Positions 26,609-37,716 of a DNA stretch of 64,000 nt are shown one piece after another. The DNA is from Nostoc sp. UHCC 0926 (lineage in GTDB: Bacteria > Cyanobacteriota > Cyanobacteriia > Cyanobacteriales > Nostocaceae). The position numbers were made by a program, and so were the translations under genes. The stretch spans positions 1,426,001 to 1,490,000 of the forward strand of contig NZ_CP117768.1 in assembly GCF_028623165.1 (NCBI RefSeq), written 5' to 3'. The notes under the pieces were generated by a model. It worked only from the letters and a program-made list of their open reading frames with translations. It ran no database searches and was not told the DNA's origin. Positions within the stretch are counted from its first letter, which is position 1. Every line of letters starts with the position of its first letter.

Positions 26609-26724
26609 AATCTGAACCTTTGCAACAAGCGATGTCTGACGACAAACCGGATAGCAGCTACGCACTACCATTAGGCGTAAAAACCTTAATTTCTAGTACA
26701 GTAACCTCATCTGAAAGAGAAAAG

Positions 26725-27948
26725 TTATTCAACTCTGGCGCGGAGTGCAGGAGAGGGAAAGAGAGTTTCAAATCCAGCTTGTCGCTCGTTTAAGGATTCT
26801 ATAGCATCGTTCCAAAGACTTTCATAATAAAAGAAGGTTACGCCTAGACCGCGTTCTTGGGCAGCCCGCACCTGAGACATAATTTGCTGCATGGGAACTG
26901 GATTATTTCGTAACCCTGTCATAATGCCAATTCCAGTTGGAATTATTTGTTGCGCTTCTTGAATTTCTGCGCGGGAAATATTTGCCACAAAACTTTGCAG
27001 ATTTGGACGATAAACTTGCACAATTAACTCGTCCACAATATTTTGCCGCATCCAACTCAGCCAATCTTGCAGGTGAAACTTGTAAGCCAAATCATAGTAA
27101 TTGGGAGCAACAGAGAAAATCGCCTGGGGTTTTCTCTGCTTCACTGCTTGGTTAAGTTGTACCATGAACGCCGTAATTTTATCTGCCCGCCACTGTACCC
27201 ATGCCGCATCTTGGGCATCGGTTGGGGGAGGATTATTAGTTTCTTGGGTGTACAAGGCAACTGTATATTGATCGTAGCCAAATTCGGAGGGCAAACTCAT
27301 ATGATCGTCAAACTGAATGCCATCGGCATCATATTGGGTAATAGTTTCCAGCACGAGATTGGTGATGAACTGTCGCACTTGTGGATGGAAGGGATTGAGC
27401 CACATCACCTCACCAGCTGCACTGATGGAAATTTGGCTACCATCCCGCTTTTGTGTGAACCAATCAGGATAATTCAGTGCCAGTTCTGAGGTTGGGGGAG
27501 CCATGAAACCAAATTCAAACCAGGGAATTACTAGCAATCCTTTGTGATGGGCTTGGGTAATCAGGTCTGCCAGAATATCATGTCCATCTGAACCTTTGTT
27601 GACAAAAGGTTGAATACCTGCATGTTGTGCTAGGGCACTGGGATACATCACATAGCCAGAATTCCACACCACAGGATAGATTGTGTTGAGGTTCATCTGT
27701 TGTAGTTCACTCACCGCATCCTGCACTTTGGCGCGACTCTTGAGGGTGTCAAAATCATTGGTGGTCATCCAAACCCCGCGAATTTCCTGACGGGGTAGCT
27801 GTGCGATCGCAGGGGTAAAGTTGTCTACCAGCAATACCGTAACAAAGGATATTAAAATGAGAATCGGAAAAAGATACTTGAGCAATGTCTGACGACAAGC
27901 TGCTGTGCATCTACGCCGCCAACTTTGAACAAGAAAAGGTGATTTCAT
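26725..27948 (-). CDS. GHL10-type (DUF187) glycosyl-hydrolase-like protein
   Basis: This 407-residue protein has an N-terminal membrane anchor or signal (about residues 22-46, YLFPILILISFVTVLLV). The rest is a TIM-barrel of the glycosyl-hydrolase-like 10 family: EIRGVWMTTNDFDTL, VVWNSGYVMYPS, GLLVIPWFEFGFMAPP, WLNPFHPQVRQF and YDADGIQFDDHMSLP, with a conserved acidic pair at the active-site end. It is predicted to act in the periplasm on peptidoglycan or polysaccharide; the substrate is not established. It is a single gene with no visible operon partner. Confidence 0.85.
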   Translation of the reverse strand: MKSPFLVQSWRRRCTAACRQTLLKYLFPILILISFVTVLLVDNFTPAIAQLPRQEIRGVWMTTNDFDTLKSRAKVQDAVSELQQMNLNTIYPVVWNSGYVMYPSALAQHAGIQPFVNKGSDGHDILADLITQAHHKGLLVIPWFEFGFMAPPTSELALNYPDWFTQKRDGSQISISAAGEVMWLNPFHPQVRQFITNLVLETITQYDADGIQFDDHMSLPSEFGYDQYTVALYTQETNNPPPTDAQDAAWVQWRADKITAFMVQLNQAVKQRKPQAIFSVAPNYYDLAYKFHLQDWLSWMRQNIVDELIVQVYRPNLQSFVANISRAEIQEAQQIIPTGIGIMTGLRNNPVPMQQIMSQVRAAQERGLGVTFFYYESLWNDAIESLNERQAGFETLFPSPALRARVE

Positions 27949-28386
27949 AAATTTGAATGATGCATTAGCTACCTACACACCCTATTGCTCGCTTTGATGA
28001 TTGAATCTACTAACCATTTATATAGTTTACAAGTATTTATGCTTACTACAAAATTGATGAGTTGGTAGTTGTTCATTCCCTGCTTATGGAACTTTTGCAC
28101 CAGAAAAACTAAAGCAGACCTAGCAAAGTTATAAGATGCTTGACGCAGTTAGTAGTGATTAGTGCCCAATGTCTATTGGGCATTGGGGATTGGTCATACT
28201 TCATCTTCCTGAACTCCCACCCCGCGCGAAGCTAAAGCTACATCTCCCTCAGCCTTTTTCTTCTCTACGGACGCTGCACGAACAATTTTGAATTTTGAAT
28301 GAGTGAATTTTGAATTGATTTCTCCCACGCCCTACCTGTGTCACAATAAAGAACTGTAATAAGAAAAATATTCTTAAGGTAATTTA
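27949..28386. other. 438-base intergenic region with chlI promoter
   Basis: The region lies between divergent genes. It has an imperfect inverted repeat (gcccaatgtctattgggc, about 28163-28180) and low-complexity repeat sequence, and no frame worth calling. It must hold the chlI promoter. Confidence 0.4.
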
Positions 28387-29511
28387 GTGAGTCCAACTGC
28401 TCAATCCACGGCAAGTGCGCGTCGCGTAGTATTTCCTTTTACGGCAATTGTGGGCCAGGAAGAAATGAAACTGGCGCTGCTATTGAACGTGATTGATCCC
28501 AAAATTGGTGGTGTAATGATCATGGGCGATCGCGGCACCGGTAAATCCACAACTATCCGGGCGCTGGCGGATCTGCTGCCAGAAATCTCCGTGGTTGCCA
28601 ATGACCCCTTCAGTAGTGATCCTAGCGACCCCGACTTGATGAGCGATGAAGTCCGCCAACTGTTAGAACAAGGGGGCCAAATTCCTGTAGCTCAGAAAAA
28701 AGTCCAAATGGTAGATCTGCCGCTAGGAGCTACAGAAGACCGAGTTTGCGGCACAATCGACATTGAGAAAGCTTTATCTGAAGGTGTCAAAGCCTTTGAA
28801 CCAGGACTGCTGGCAAAAGCTAACCGAGGCATTCTCTATGTAGATGAAGTCAACTTACTAGATGACCACCTCGTAGATGTGCTACTAGACTCCGCTGCCA
28901 GTGGATGGAACACTGTAGAACGGGAAGGTATTTCTATCCGTCACCCAGCACGTTTCGTTCTTGTGGGTTCTGGAAACCCTGAAGAAGGCGAACTGCGCCC
29001 TCAACTGCTTGATCGCTTTGGGATGCACGCAGAAATTCACACAGTAAAAGAACCAGTCTTGCGGGTGCAAATCGTGGAACAACGGGCGGATTTTGACCAA
29101 AATCCTCCAGTATTTCTCGAAAAGTACAAACCCGAACAAGAAGCATTGCAAGAGCAAATTGTCAATGCTCAACAGCTTTTGCCAGAGGTGAAAATTGACT
29201 ATGATCTGCGGGTAAAAATATCTGAAGTCTGCTCTGAACTGGATGTAGATGGTTTGCGGGGTGACATTGTTAGTAACCGCGCCGCCAAAGCCTTAACAGC
29301 ATATGAAGGACGCACTGAAGTTACAGTTGATGATATCCACCGCGTAATTACCCTATGCTTGCGTCACAGACTGCGGAAAGACCCCTTAGAATCGATTGAT
29401 TCTGGTTACAAAGTCGCCAAAGCTTTTAGCCGCGTCTTTGGCGTCGAACTACCAGAAAGTGATACTGCACAAAAAAACGGCACAGGTCAAAAGTTAGGGG
29501 CTAGGGGTTAG
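28387..29511 (+). CDS. chlI: magnesium chelatase subunit ChlI
   Basis: A 374-residue AAA+ ATPase with a GTG start. Walker A is [14 protein letters not shown] (about residue 47), Walker B is [14 protein letters not shown] (about 155), and [20 protein letters not shown] (about 195) carries the sensor and arginine-finger region. The C-terminal helical lid contains [20 protein letters not shown]. With ChlD and ChlH it drives ATP-dependent insertion of Mg2+ into protoporphyrin IX, the first committed step of chlorophyll synthesis. Length and start fit cyanobacterial and plastid ChlI. The last 15 residues are poorly conserved. Confidence 0.95.
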   Translation: MSPTAQSTASARRVVFPFTAIVGQEEMKLALLLNVIDPKIGGVMIMGDRGTGKSTTIRALADLLPEISVVANDPFSSDPSDPDLMSDEVRQLLEQGGQIPVAQKKVQMVDLPLGATEDRVCGTIDIEKALSEGVKAFEPGLLAKANRGILYVDEVNLLDDHLVDVLLDSAASGWNTVEREGISIRHPARFVLVGSGNPEEGELRPQLLDRFGMHAEIHTVKEPVLRVQIVEQRADFDQNPPVFLEKYKPEQEALQEQIVNAQQLLPEVKIDYDLRVKISEVCSELDVDGLRGDIVSNRAAKALTAYEGRTEVTVDDIHRVITLCLRHRLRKDPLESIDSGYKVAKAFSRVFGVELPESDTAQKNGTGQKLGARG

Positions 29512-29798
29512 GAGGCAATTAATTTTGGATTTTGGATTTTGGATTTTGGATTTTGGTGAAGCAGCGCGTTCTTTTCCCAAAGGGAGAGGCTAGCGCCAAG
29601 GGGGTCTCCCCCATGAGCGACTGCTGTTAGCGCAGCGTTAGCGACGTTAGGAGCGTCACCCGTTCGCGCAGCGTCTCCCCTTGGGAGAAGGGATTGAAGG
29701 AAAAATCGAAAATTTAAAATCCAAAATTGGCAGAGTCTAACTCCTAAGTCAGCACGGGCTAAACCATAGCTATCCGCTAACAACATTCAACACTGACT
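29512..29798. repeat. intergenic short repeats
   Basis: About four tandem copies of the 8-base unit ggattttg lie at 29525-29556, followed by dispersed palindromes of the gcgcagcgtctccccttggga type at about 29667. No gene; a minus-strand 92-codon frame here consists of repeats. Confidence 0.5.
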
Positions 29799-30095
29799 AT
29801 GAGATTTTGGTCTTTTTGGTTCAATAGCTTCGTTCTATCTAGTCAATACAATCCGCCCAGGTTTGTAGAATTATTGATGCTCTTATTAGCGATCGCTATG
29901 CTGGCAATAGCCACTATTTTACCCGACAGACCCTATTTAATCTTAGGCTTGAGCCTAGTAGTTGGGGCATCTATTTCTATCTTAGTGCGGGAAGCGATCG
30001 CCCCCTCACCCCAGACGCGAATTACCCAACTAACAGCATCACTATTGCTTATCATCAGCCTCTATCAATTCGGGGAATTGTTTTACCAACAGTAA
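29799..30095 (+). CDS. small integral membrane hypothetical protein
   Basis: This 98-residue protein has three or four hydrophobic segments (about residues 22-40, 45-62 and 78-92) and a Trp/Phe-rich N-terminus (MRFWSFWFNSFVL). It contains one HIP1 site. No family recognised. It is probably an inner or thylakoid membrane protein. Confidence 0.5.
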   Translation: MRFWSFWFNSFVLSSQYNPPRFVELLMLLLAIAMLAIATILPDRPYLILGLSLVVGASISILVREAIAPSPQTRITQLTASLLLIISLYQFGELFYQQ

Positions 30096-30577
30096 TACAT
30101 GCAACTACGGTTATTTATGGGATGTTCTATTGATTGATATGTTATGGCGATCGCACCATAAATAAATCTACACCACATCGGGAGTATCCAAAATCTTGCC
30201 AAAATAAACGAAGGGGCGTCTGCTATACACGAAAATTGGTGAGAGAGTTGACCTGAGGAACATCCTAGAGTGAAGATAAAAGGGTTATATCTCTTGCCAA
30301 AGTACTAAGCACATTTGATATCGCTTCATTTTCTTTCGTTTCCCTGGTTTTGGGGTAAAACGGAGGGTGAGAGCGATACGTATTAACGCGGCAAAAACTT
30401 GCAAAAGTATGCACGGATAGCTAAAACGTGCCTGGATGCAGAGGGTTAAACGCGCCGTCGCGTCACACCCCTGTAAAGCGTCAAGAAATAGCTGATTAAA
30501 TCAAATTTTAAGCGATTTAATCATATATTTTGTAGCAGATACTTGTGGAAAAGCAAATGCAAGGTGTAAATGTTGTT
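30096..30577. other. 482-base intergenic region upstream of ftrV
   Basis: No gene is visible. A GC-rich patch at about 30450-30480 (gcgccgtcgcgtcacacc) stands out, followed by an AT-rich stretch that likely holds the ftrV promoter. Confidence 0.4.
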
Positions 30578-30799
30578 ATGAAAGTTGGCGATCGCGTCCG
30601 TGTTAAAGAATCGGTAGTAGTGTATCATCATCCTGAACATCGGAGTCAGGCTTTTGACATCAAAGGCACAGAAGGTGATGTCGTAGGTATTGCCACCGAA
30701 TGGCGAGGCAGACCGATAAGCGCTAATCTGCCGATTGTAGTCCAGTTTAGTAAAAAGTTTAAAGCCCATTTACGTGAAAATGAGTTAGAAGTCATCTAA
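30578..30799 (+). CDS. ftrV: ferredoxin-thioredoxin reductase, variable chain
   Basis: Start at ATG 30578 (MKVGDRVRVKESVVVYHHPE), which gives the usual 73 residues; a GTG at 30545 would add 11. The SH3-like beta barrel carries GTEGDVVGIATEWRGRPISA and FKAHLRENELEVI at its end, as in cyanobacterial FtrV. It pairs with the iron-sulfur catalytic chain FtrC (not in this window) and helps pass electrons from ferredoxin to thioredoxin for light regulation of carbon metabolism. Confidence 0.9.
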   Translation: MKVGDRVRVKESVVVYHHPEHRSQAFDIKGTEGDVVGIATEWRGRPISANLPIVVQFSKKFKAHLRENELEVI

Positions 30800-30804
30800 A
30801 TCAC

Positions 30805-31026
30805 TTATCGCCGGCGAAACCACTGGAAAATATTCAGTTCGCCGCGCATTCTTTTAAGCTCTTGCTGGTGCTGTTCTGCTGTTGTATAATACCATTCACA
30901 ATAACGCTGAAACTCTGACCGTGACCGAACTTCGTGGTAGAACTGGTGGGTTGTTTGGTAAGCAGCAAAAGCTTCCTCAACTTGGGGTTGAGGGGATGGC
31001 ATAATATAAGGTAAATTTTTAGACAT
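30805..31026 (-). CDS. small conserved-type hypothetical protein
   Basis: This 73-residue basic protein is rich in Gln, Tyr and Arg, with helical content (EVRSRSEFQRYCEWYYTTAE) and a C-terminal FQWFRRR. It is convergent with ftrV, its 3' end 5 bases away. It appears soluble. I do not recognise the family, but the composition and length argue for a real gene. Confidence 0.5.
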   Translation of the reverse strand: MSKNLPYIMPSPQPQVEEAFAAYQTTHQFYHEVRSRSEFQRYCEWYYTTAEQHQQELKRMRGELNIFQWFRRR

Positions 31027-31146
31027 AATGTTAATTGAGTTAGGAGTTAGGAGTTTGGGATTAGGAGTTTGGAGTTAGGAGTTTGGAATTCAGGGAATTA
31101 CTACATTTCATAATTAATAACTCATAACTCATAACTCATAACTTTA

Positions 31147-31938
31147 TTAAAGCCAACCGCGTAAGCGATAAACTAAAGAACCAATGTACTCTTTTAAAGC
31201 ACTGGTAAATTCGTGCAAGTTGTCGGTATCAGGTAATAAATTCAGTATAGCGGCTTTGGGAGTGCTGCCGAGTTCTTGCAGTTCACCTTCACTCACAAGA
31301 AAGTCAGTGGGTGCAGAAATGGCATTGATTCCTTGACGCTGGAAAATCTGAAGCGATCGCGGCATATGCATTGCCGATGTTACCAATAATACTTGGCGAA
31401 TGCCACGAGATGACAAAATTTTTTGGACATTGACTGCATTTTGATAAGTATTCAGAGATTCAGGTTCCTGGACAATTGCCTCAGATGGGATACCAATAGA
31501 TGTGAGTATTGTTGCCATATCTGCCGACTCTGGTGAACCACTTCCACGCCAATCAATCCGACCCCCGCTGAGAATGATTATAGGCGCTTTTTTTTGGCGA
31601 TATAGTTGTGCAGCATAAATCACGCGGTCGCCTGATTCACTCAAATCGACGGTAGGTCTTGGGAAAAATGCTGATTTGGTTGCGCCACCCAAAACCACAA
31701 TTGCTTCTGCAACTGGCATTTGGGCGGGTGGAAGATTTTGCCATTCTAGCGATCGCACTAATGATTTAGCAATCCAAGCATTACTACAAAATAGCAATAA
31801 AGTTAGGGCAAAGGAAATTGCGATCGCCGCAGTGAACGGTCGTTTCCACAACGTGACTAATGCTACTACCAAGCTCACGCAGGCTAGTCCTAGTGGATAA
31901 AAGAATAGTGGCAGTAATTTGGAAAGATATAAAAACAT
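31147..31938 (-). CDS. YdcF/ElyC-family (DUF218) membrane protein
   Basis: This 263-residue protein has two N-terminal membrane helices (about residues 5-30 and 35-55), then a DUF218 domain: EAIVVLGGATKS, LYRQKKAPIIILSGG, ESLNTYQNAVNVQKIL and VLLVTSAMHMPRSLQIF. ElyC/SanA/YdcF proteins act at the cell envelope, and ElyC is linked to lipid-carrier and peptidoglycan metabolism. The exact reaction is not settled. Tandem low-complexity repeats lie downstream at 31040-31140. Confidence 0.85.
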   Translation of the reverse strand: MFLYLSKLLPLFFYPLGLACVSLVVALVTLWKRPFTAAIAISFALTLLLFCSNAWIAKSLVRSLEWQNLPPAQMPVAEAIVVLGGATKSAFFPRPTVDLSESGDRVIYAAQLYRQKKAPIIILSGGRIDWRGSGSPESADMATILTSIGIPSEAIVQEPESLNTYQNAVNVQKILSSRGIRQVLLVTSAMHMPRSLQIFQRQGINAISAPTDFLVSEGELQELGSTPKAAILNLLPDTDNLHEFTSALKEYIGSLVYRLRGWL

Positions 31939-32046
31939 ATTAGGGCATGGAGCATAGGCTGAGGACTGGGGGCTAGGAAAGAAGCAGGGGAAAAAGAACT
32001 ATTGATTATTGCCCAATGCCCAATGCCCAATGCCCAATACCCAATA

Positions 32047-32553
32047 TTACTTTTCCCAAAACTTGAAATTGAAACTACTTCCAGGAGTGCGACGGTAACG
32101 GCGGGCGGTTCTTCTTGTTTGCCGTTTGTTCAGCCTCTCGTTCGTTGGTTCAACTTCGCCCTCTTCTGACTCTTCAACTTGCAACTGAGTTCTAGTTTCT
32201 TCCTTACTTCCCCACCAAGCAGTAATCCAGCCTCCAGCTAAAGCGCCTAATCCACCTAGCAAGATACTCATGGGTGCTGGATACCCTAAATATACAAAGC
32301 CAAGCATGAAAAATAACCAGTATTTCAGTCCTGTATCAACGCCATCAGAAGAGGCTACAGTTGGGGGCTGGGCGCTATTACTGGTTAAATTTGTGATCCA
32401 GCTGAGGATGAAACCCCCCATGATTCCTAAGAAGATGCTCAGGGCTGGTGCAGAACCGGTCATTATTAATATAAATGTTAAAAATGCCCCAAATAACAGT
32501 TGAGAAAAGAAGCTGGGAGAAATACTGAAAAAATCGTTCTTTTTGTCTGCCAT
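32047..32553 (-). CDS. membrane hypothetical protein with basic tail
   Basis: I start at the ATG at 32553 (MADKKNDFFSISPSFFSQLL), which avoids overlap with the upstream gene ending at 32568; a longer frame to 32622 overlaps it. The 168-residue product has about four membrane segments in two similar Gly-rich halves (SIFLGIMGGFILSWIT and SILLGGLGALAGGWITAWWG), then an acidic stretch and a basic Arg-rich tail (NKRQTRRTARRYRRTP). It is likely in one transcript with the ATPase before it. Function unknown. Confidence 0.6.
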   Translation of the reverse strand: MADKKNDFFSISPSFFSQLLFGAFLTFILIMTGSAPALSIFLGIMGGFILSWITNLTSNSAQPPTVASSDGVDTGLKYWLFFMLGFVYLGYPAPMSILLGGLGALAGGWITAWWGSKEETRTQLQVEESEEGEVEPTNERLNKRQTRRTARRYRRTPGSSFNFKFWEK

Positions 32554-32567
32554 AGGGTAAAAAAAAC

Positions 32568-34112
32568 CTATTGGGGAATTACTAATTTTAATTGTGCCTG
32601 TTGTGGTTGAGTTGTATCCCAAATCTTTACGTATGATTGTTCTTCTTCAGTGAAGGGTTCAGCTTGTTTCAGTTGTGAGGCTAATAAATCGGCGGTAGCA
32701 TCAGCAATATCACCAGTGCGGTTATTCAGACGCTCTTTTAGTACTTCAAGGGGTGCTGTGCATTGGATAATCTGAAGGGGAAGTTGATGCTTAGTAGCTT
32801 GAGCGATCGCTTCTTGCCGTAACTGCTGTCGATCATACTTGGCATCCAAAATCACTGAAAAACCTTGTTGAGCCAGGATAATTCCCAATGACAACAGCCG
32901 TGTGTAGGTTTTTTCGGTCATCTCAGGGGTATACAAATCATCGCCACCCTTTTCCCACAGGGGAATTCCCCCTAAATGTTTCCGCACCGCATCAGACCGA
33001 AGGTGAATCGCTCCCAGTTGACGGGCTAAATACCTTGCTGTGGTACTTTTACCAGAACCCGACAACCCGGACATCAAAATCAGTTGTCCCAGTTTTGGTT
33101 TAGTGTACTCCCAAGCCTGTTTGTAATAATCAGCGGCGGTTTTTGTCGCTTCTTCCTTTACCGTCGCGGGTACACTCTGATCGTCTAGCAAAAATGAAGT
33201 TACCTTTGCTCGAACATAAGCCTGACGACTCAAATACAAGGGCAGCACCTGTAAACCTTCCCAGTCTCCAGTTTGCTCTATGTAATAATTCAAAAAAGCA
33301 TTACCTAAATCTTGACGCTGCCGTGCTTCCAAATCCATTACCGTGAACGCCACATCGTACATGACATCAACAAACCGAAACGGCTCGTTAAACTCAATGC
33401 AATCGAACAGCAAGATTTTATCGTGCCACAGCGCAATATTTCTCAGGTGTAAATCCCCGTGACATTCACGAATATAGTCGTTGTGAATTCTGCTAGCAAA
33501 TAATTCTGGACGTTCTGCAAAAAAGTTATCTGTATATTGCTTTGTTTCTGTAAACTGCGCCTGAGTTTGGGGGCCACCAATATACTTCTCAGTTTGCTGA
33601 TAATTTTCGTCAATTGCAGCCCGGACTTTTGGCACTTCACCAAAACTGCGAATATAATCATTCGTCTGTGCTTGGGCATGGTATTGAGCCACGACCCGTC
33701 CCAACTCTTCTAGATGTGTCTCATTTAAGTTACCCTCTTCAAAAAGTGTACTTAATAGCGACTCTTGAGGAAACTGGCGCATCTTCAACGCGTATTCTAC
33801 AGCCTCAACCGTTCCCCCTAGCTGATATTGCTCTCCTACCTGAGTTATGGGCAAAACTTCTAAATACAGTTCACCAGCACCCCGCTGATTTAACCGCAAC
33901 TCTTCCTGACAAAAATGCTGCCGCTTATCTAAGGTTGAAAAGTCCAAAAAGCCAAAATTCACAGGTTTTTTCAGCTTATAAGCGTAATCCCCAGTTAACA
34001 GCACATAAGAAATGTGGGTTTGAATTAGTTGAATGGGTTCTGTTACCGTATGGGGATAAAATCCCGGCTGCAACATCTGCTGAATTAAAGCTGGAAGAGT
34101 CGCTTTTGTCAT
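32568..34112 (-). CDS. kinase-like/P-loop ATPase two-domain protein
   Basis: The 514-residue protein combines an N-terminal aminoglycoside-phosphotransferase-like domain (residues 1-330) with a C-terminal AAA-type nucleotide kinase domain. N-terminal motifs are HISYVLLTGDYAYKLKKPV, catalytic ECHGDLHLRNIA and LLFDCIEFNEPFR. The second domain has P-loop LSGLSGSGKSTTARYLA-type sequence (about residue 350) and RSDAVRKHLGG. Proteins with this architecture are widespread and usually annotated as bifunctional aminoglycoside phosphotransferase/ATP-binding; the natural substrate is unknown and antibiotic resistance should not be assumed. Confidence 0.8.
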   Translation of the reverse strand: MTKATLPALIQQMLQPGFYPHTVTEPIQLIQTHISYVLLTGDYAYKLKKPVNFGFLDFSTLDKRQHFCQEELRLNQRGAGELYLEVLPITQVGEQYQLGGTVEAVEYALKMRQFPQESLLSTLFEEGNLNETHLEELGRVVAQYHAQAQTNDYIRSFGEVPKVRAAIDENYQQTEKYIGGPQTQAQFTETKQYTDNFFAERPELFASRIHNDYIRECHGDLHLRNIALWHDKILLFDCIEFNEPFRFVDVMYDVAFTVMDLEARQRQDLGNAFLNYYIEQTGDWEGLQVLPLYLSRQAYVRAKVTSFLLDDQSVPATVKEEATKTAADYYKQAWEYTKPKLGQLILMSGLSGSGKSTTARYLARQLGAIHLRSDAVRKHLGGIPLWEKGGDDLYTPEMTEKTYTRLLSLGIILAQQGFSVILDAKYDRQQLRQEAIAQATKHQLPLQIIQCTAPLEVLKERLNNRTGDIADATADLLASQLKQAEPFTEEEQSYVKIWDTTQPQQAQLKLVIPQ

Positions 34113-34210
34113 CTCTTTCCTTTACGCTCTCTGCGCCTATGCGGTTCAAATACGAAAAACCAGGAGTTTCCCCCTGGCATCATCAAAAATTATTACACAG
34201 TTTACCTGGC

Positions 34211-34822
34211 TTACGAGGCTGTCTCTGTCTCTGTCTCTGTCTCTGCCTCTTCAGCATCAGCGTCAATTTGCGGTGGCAAAACGCTGACAACAAGTCGTTC
34301 CAATTCCGCTAAAGGTGTCACACCTTCAGGAAAAGGTATATCACTAATACTCAAGCTGTCTCCAATTTGCAGGTTAGAGACATCGATTTCAATTACATCT
34401 GGGATATTCTCAGGCGCACAACTCACTTGCAATTCGGTGACAACAGTATCTAACACACCACCTTCTTGTTTAACACCAACTGGATTTCCCACAAAACGCA
34501 GGCGTACTTCTACAGTGGTGTCGCCGTGACCAGCAACCGCGAAAAAGCTGAGGTGGTAGGGCGTACCTTTTGCGGGATGGACCTGAAGTTCCCGTAGCAG
34601 GGCGTTGCCGCGCCAAGGTACATCAGTAATGTTTAAATCAATCAAGGTGTTGTTGACTGAAGCTCTTTTGAGCAAGCGCTCAACAGTTTTGGCATCAATG
34701 GTCAAAGAAATTGACTCTGTACCCTTGTGACCGTACAAATTGGCAGGTATCAGTCCAGAACGGCGTAAAGCTCTGGGCTTGCTGCCTTCTGGGCGTTTTT
34801 GAGATTCGACTGTAATAGCCAT
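34211..34822 (-). CDS. rplY: 50S ribosomal protein L25/Ctc
   Basis: The 203-residue protein starts with the L25 domain ([20 protein letters not shown], then PANLYGHKG), which binds 5S rRNA, followed by the Ctc-type C-terminal beta domain (about 95-185). The tail [13 protein letters not shown] is encoded by a (ctctgt)n-type microsatellite at about 34219-34250, so its length may vary between strains. The longer Ctc form is normal in cyanobacteria. Confidence 0.9.
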   Translation of the reverse strand: MAITVESQKRPEGSKPRALRRSGLIPANLYGHKGTESISLTIDAKTVERLLKRASVNNTLIDLNITDVPWRGNALLRELQVHPAKGTPYHLSFFAVAGHGDTTVEVRLRFVGNPVGVKQEGGVLDTVVTELQVSCAPENIPDVIEIDVSNLQIGDSLSISDIPFPEGVTPLAELERLVVSVLPPQIDADAEEAETETETETAS

Positions 34823-34843
34823 AGTGTTAGTTGTTAATTAGAG

Positions 34844-34957
34844 GAGACGCGATTAATCGCGTCTGTACAGGAGTTTGGAGTAGAGACGCGATTAATCGCA
34901 TCTGTACAGGAGTTAGGAGTAGAGACGCGATTAATCGCGTCTGTACAGGAGTTAGGA
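34844..34957. repeat. three tandem 39-base palindrome-containing repeats
   Basis: Three units, each with the palindrome agacgcgattaatcgcgtct (starting 34845, 34884 and 34923; the middle copy has one change), are spaced exactly 39 bases apart with the linker gtacaggagtt(t/a)ggagtag. They lie between purA and rplY. A related hairpin is at 8641. Confidence 0.8.
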
Positions 34958-34997
34958 GTTTTGATTTAATTACTCACTCTTCACTCTTCACTTTTAA

Positions 34998-36858
<1,861 letters not shown>

Positions 36859-37450
36859 ATGACAGCGATTACCATCAACTTTAATCACGTCGTCAAATTT
36901 ACCAACGACCAATTTTAGCAACTGTGTCGGGATAATCCTGATGTCAAATTCGAGCGCAACGCCAAGGGAGAATTAATTGTAATGCCAGCAACGGGGGGAG
37001 AAACTGGAAAATGCAATGCCAAGCTTACTACACAGTTTGTTCTGTGGAACGAACAAACCCAACTTGGAGAAGTATTCGACTTTTCCACTTGCTTTAAACT
37101 TCCCCCCGACCGTTCCCCCGATGTATCCTGGATACAATTATCAAAGATGGAATGCATTAAGTACCGAACAGCGGGAGAAATTTCCTCCTATCGCTCCTAA
37201 TTTTGTTTTAGAGCTAATCCCATCTGATAGTTTGAGCGAGATGCAAGCCAAGATGGGCGAATATACGGATGCAAAAGTGCGACTTGGTTGGCTAATTTTT
37301 CAAAAAACACGTCGAAATTTATACATAATGACAACCAAAAGAAGTATTAGAGTCTCTCACCAGCTTGTCTGGAGAAGATATATTACCTGGTTTTGGATTT
37401 ACGGATAGTGTGGGGTTAATTACAATTCCAAACAAGAGACGTAGCATTGC
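36859..37450 (+). pseudogene. Uma2-family (DUF820) nuclease-like gene, degraded
   Basis: From ATG 36859 the frame reads MTAITINFNHVVKFTNDQF and hits a stop, then resumes with DNPDVKFERNAKGELIVMPA and TGGETGKCNAKL. It reaches FSTCFKLPPDRSPDVSWI before a frameshift at about 37110-37135, continues as RWNALSTEQREKFPPIAPNF with MQAKMGEYTDAKVRLGWLI, and shifts again near SGEDILPGFGF. These are the ordered motifs of the Uma2 PD-(D/E)XK-like family, usually about 190 residues. At least one nonsense and two frame changes make it a pseudogene. Confidence 0.75.
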
Positions 37451-37716
37451 AACTACAAATGCTATGCATAGGCAAATTCTTTGAACCAAACTTCATTAAC
37501 TATACTACTGTTAAAAATGAATTTATATTAAAAATTAGCGGATTTATTTGTGATTATTATGTATAAATTATCATCCCGATCAATCCAGATATTTACAACT
37601 TTAACAGATTGTATTTTGTTACCCGTGATATCAAAAACTTTAAAAGATTCTCAGTATTTGTTTTTAATCTTTAATCTTAATTGATGGAGGTCATCTGCGG
37701 CAGAAAGGGCGATCGC

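Noticed and set aside
29508-29786. 92-codon minus-strand frame after chlI
   Set aside because: It is built from tandem ggattttg units and dispersed palindromes, not a gene.
32568-34112. Antibiotic-resistance aminoglycoside phosphotransferase
   Set aside because: The N-terminal fold is only APH-like and is fused to a P-loop nucleotide kinase domain; this architecture is widespread in non-resistant bacteria.
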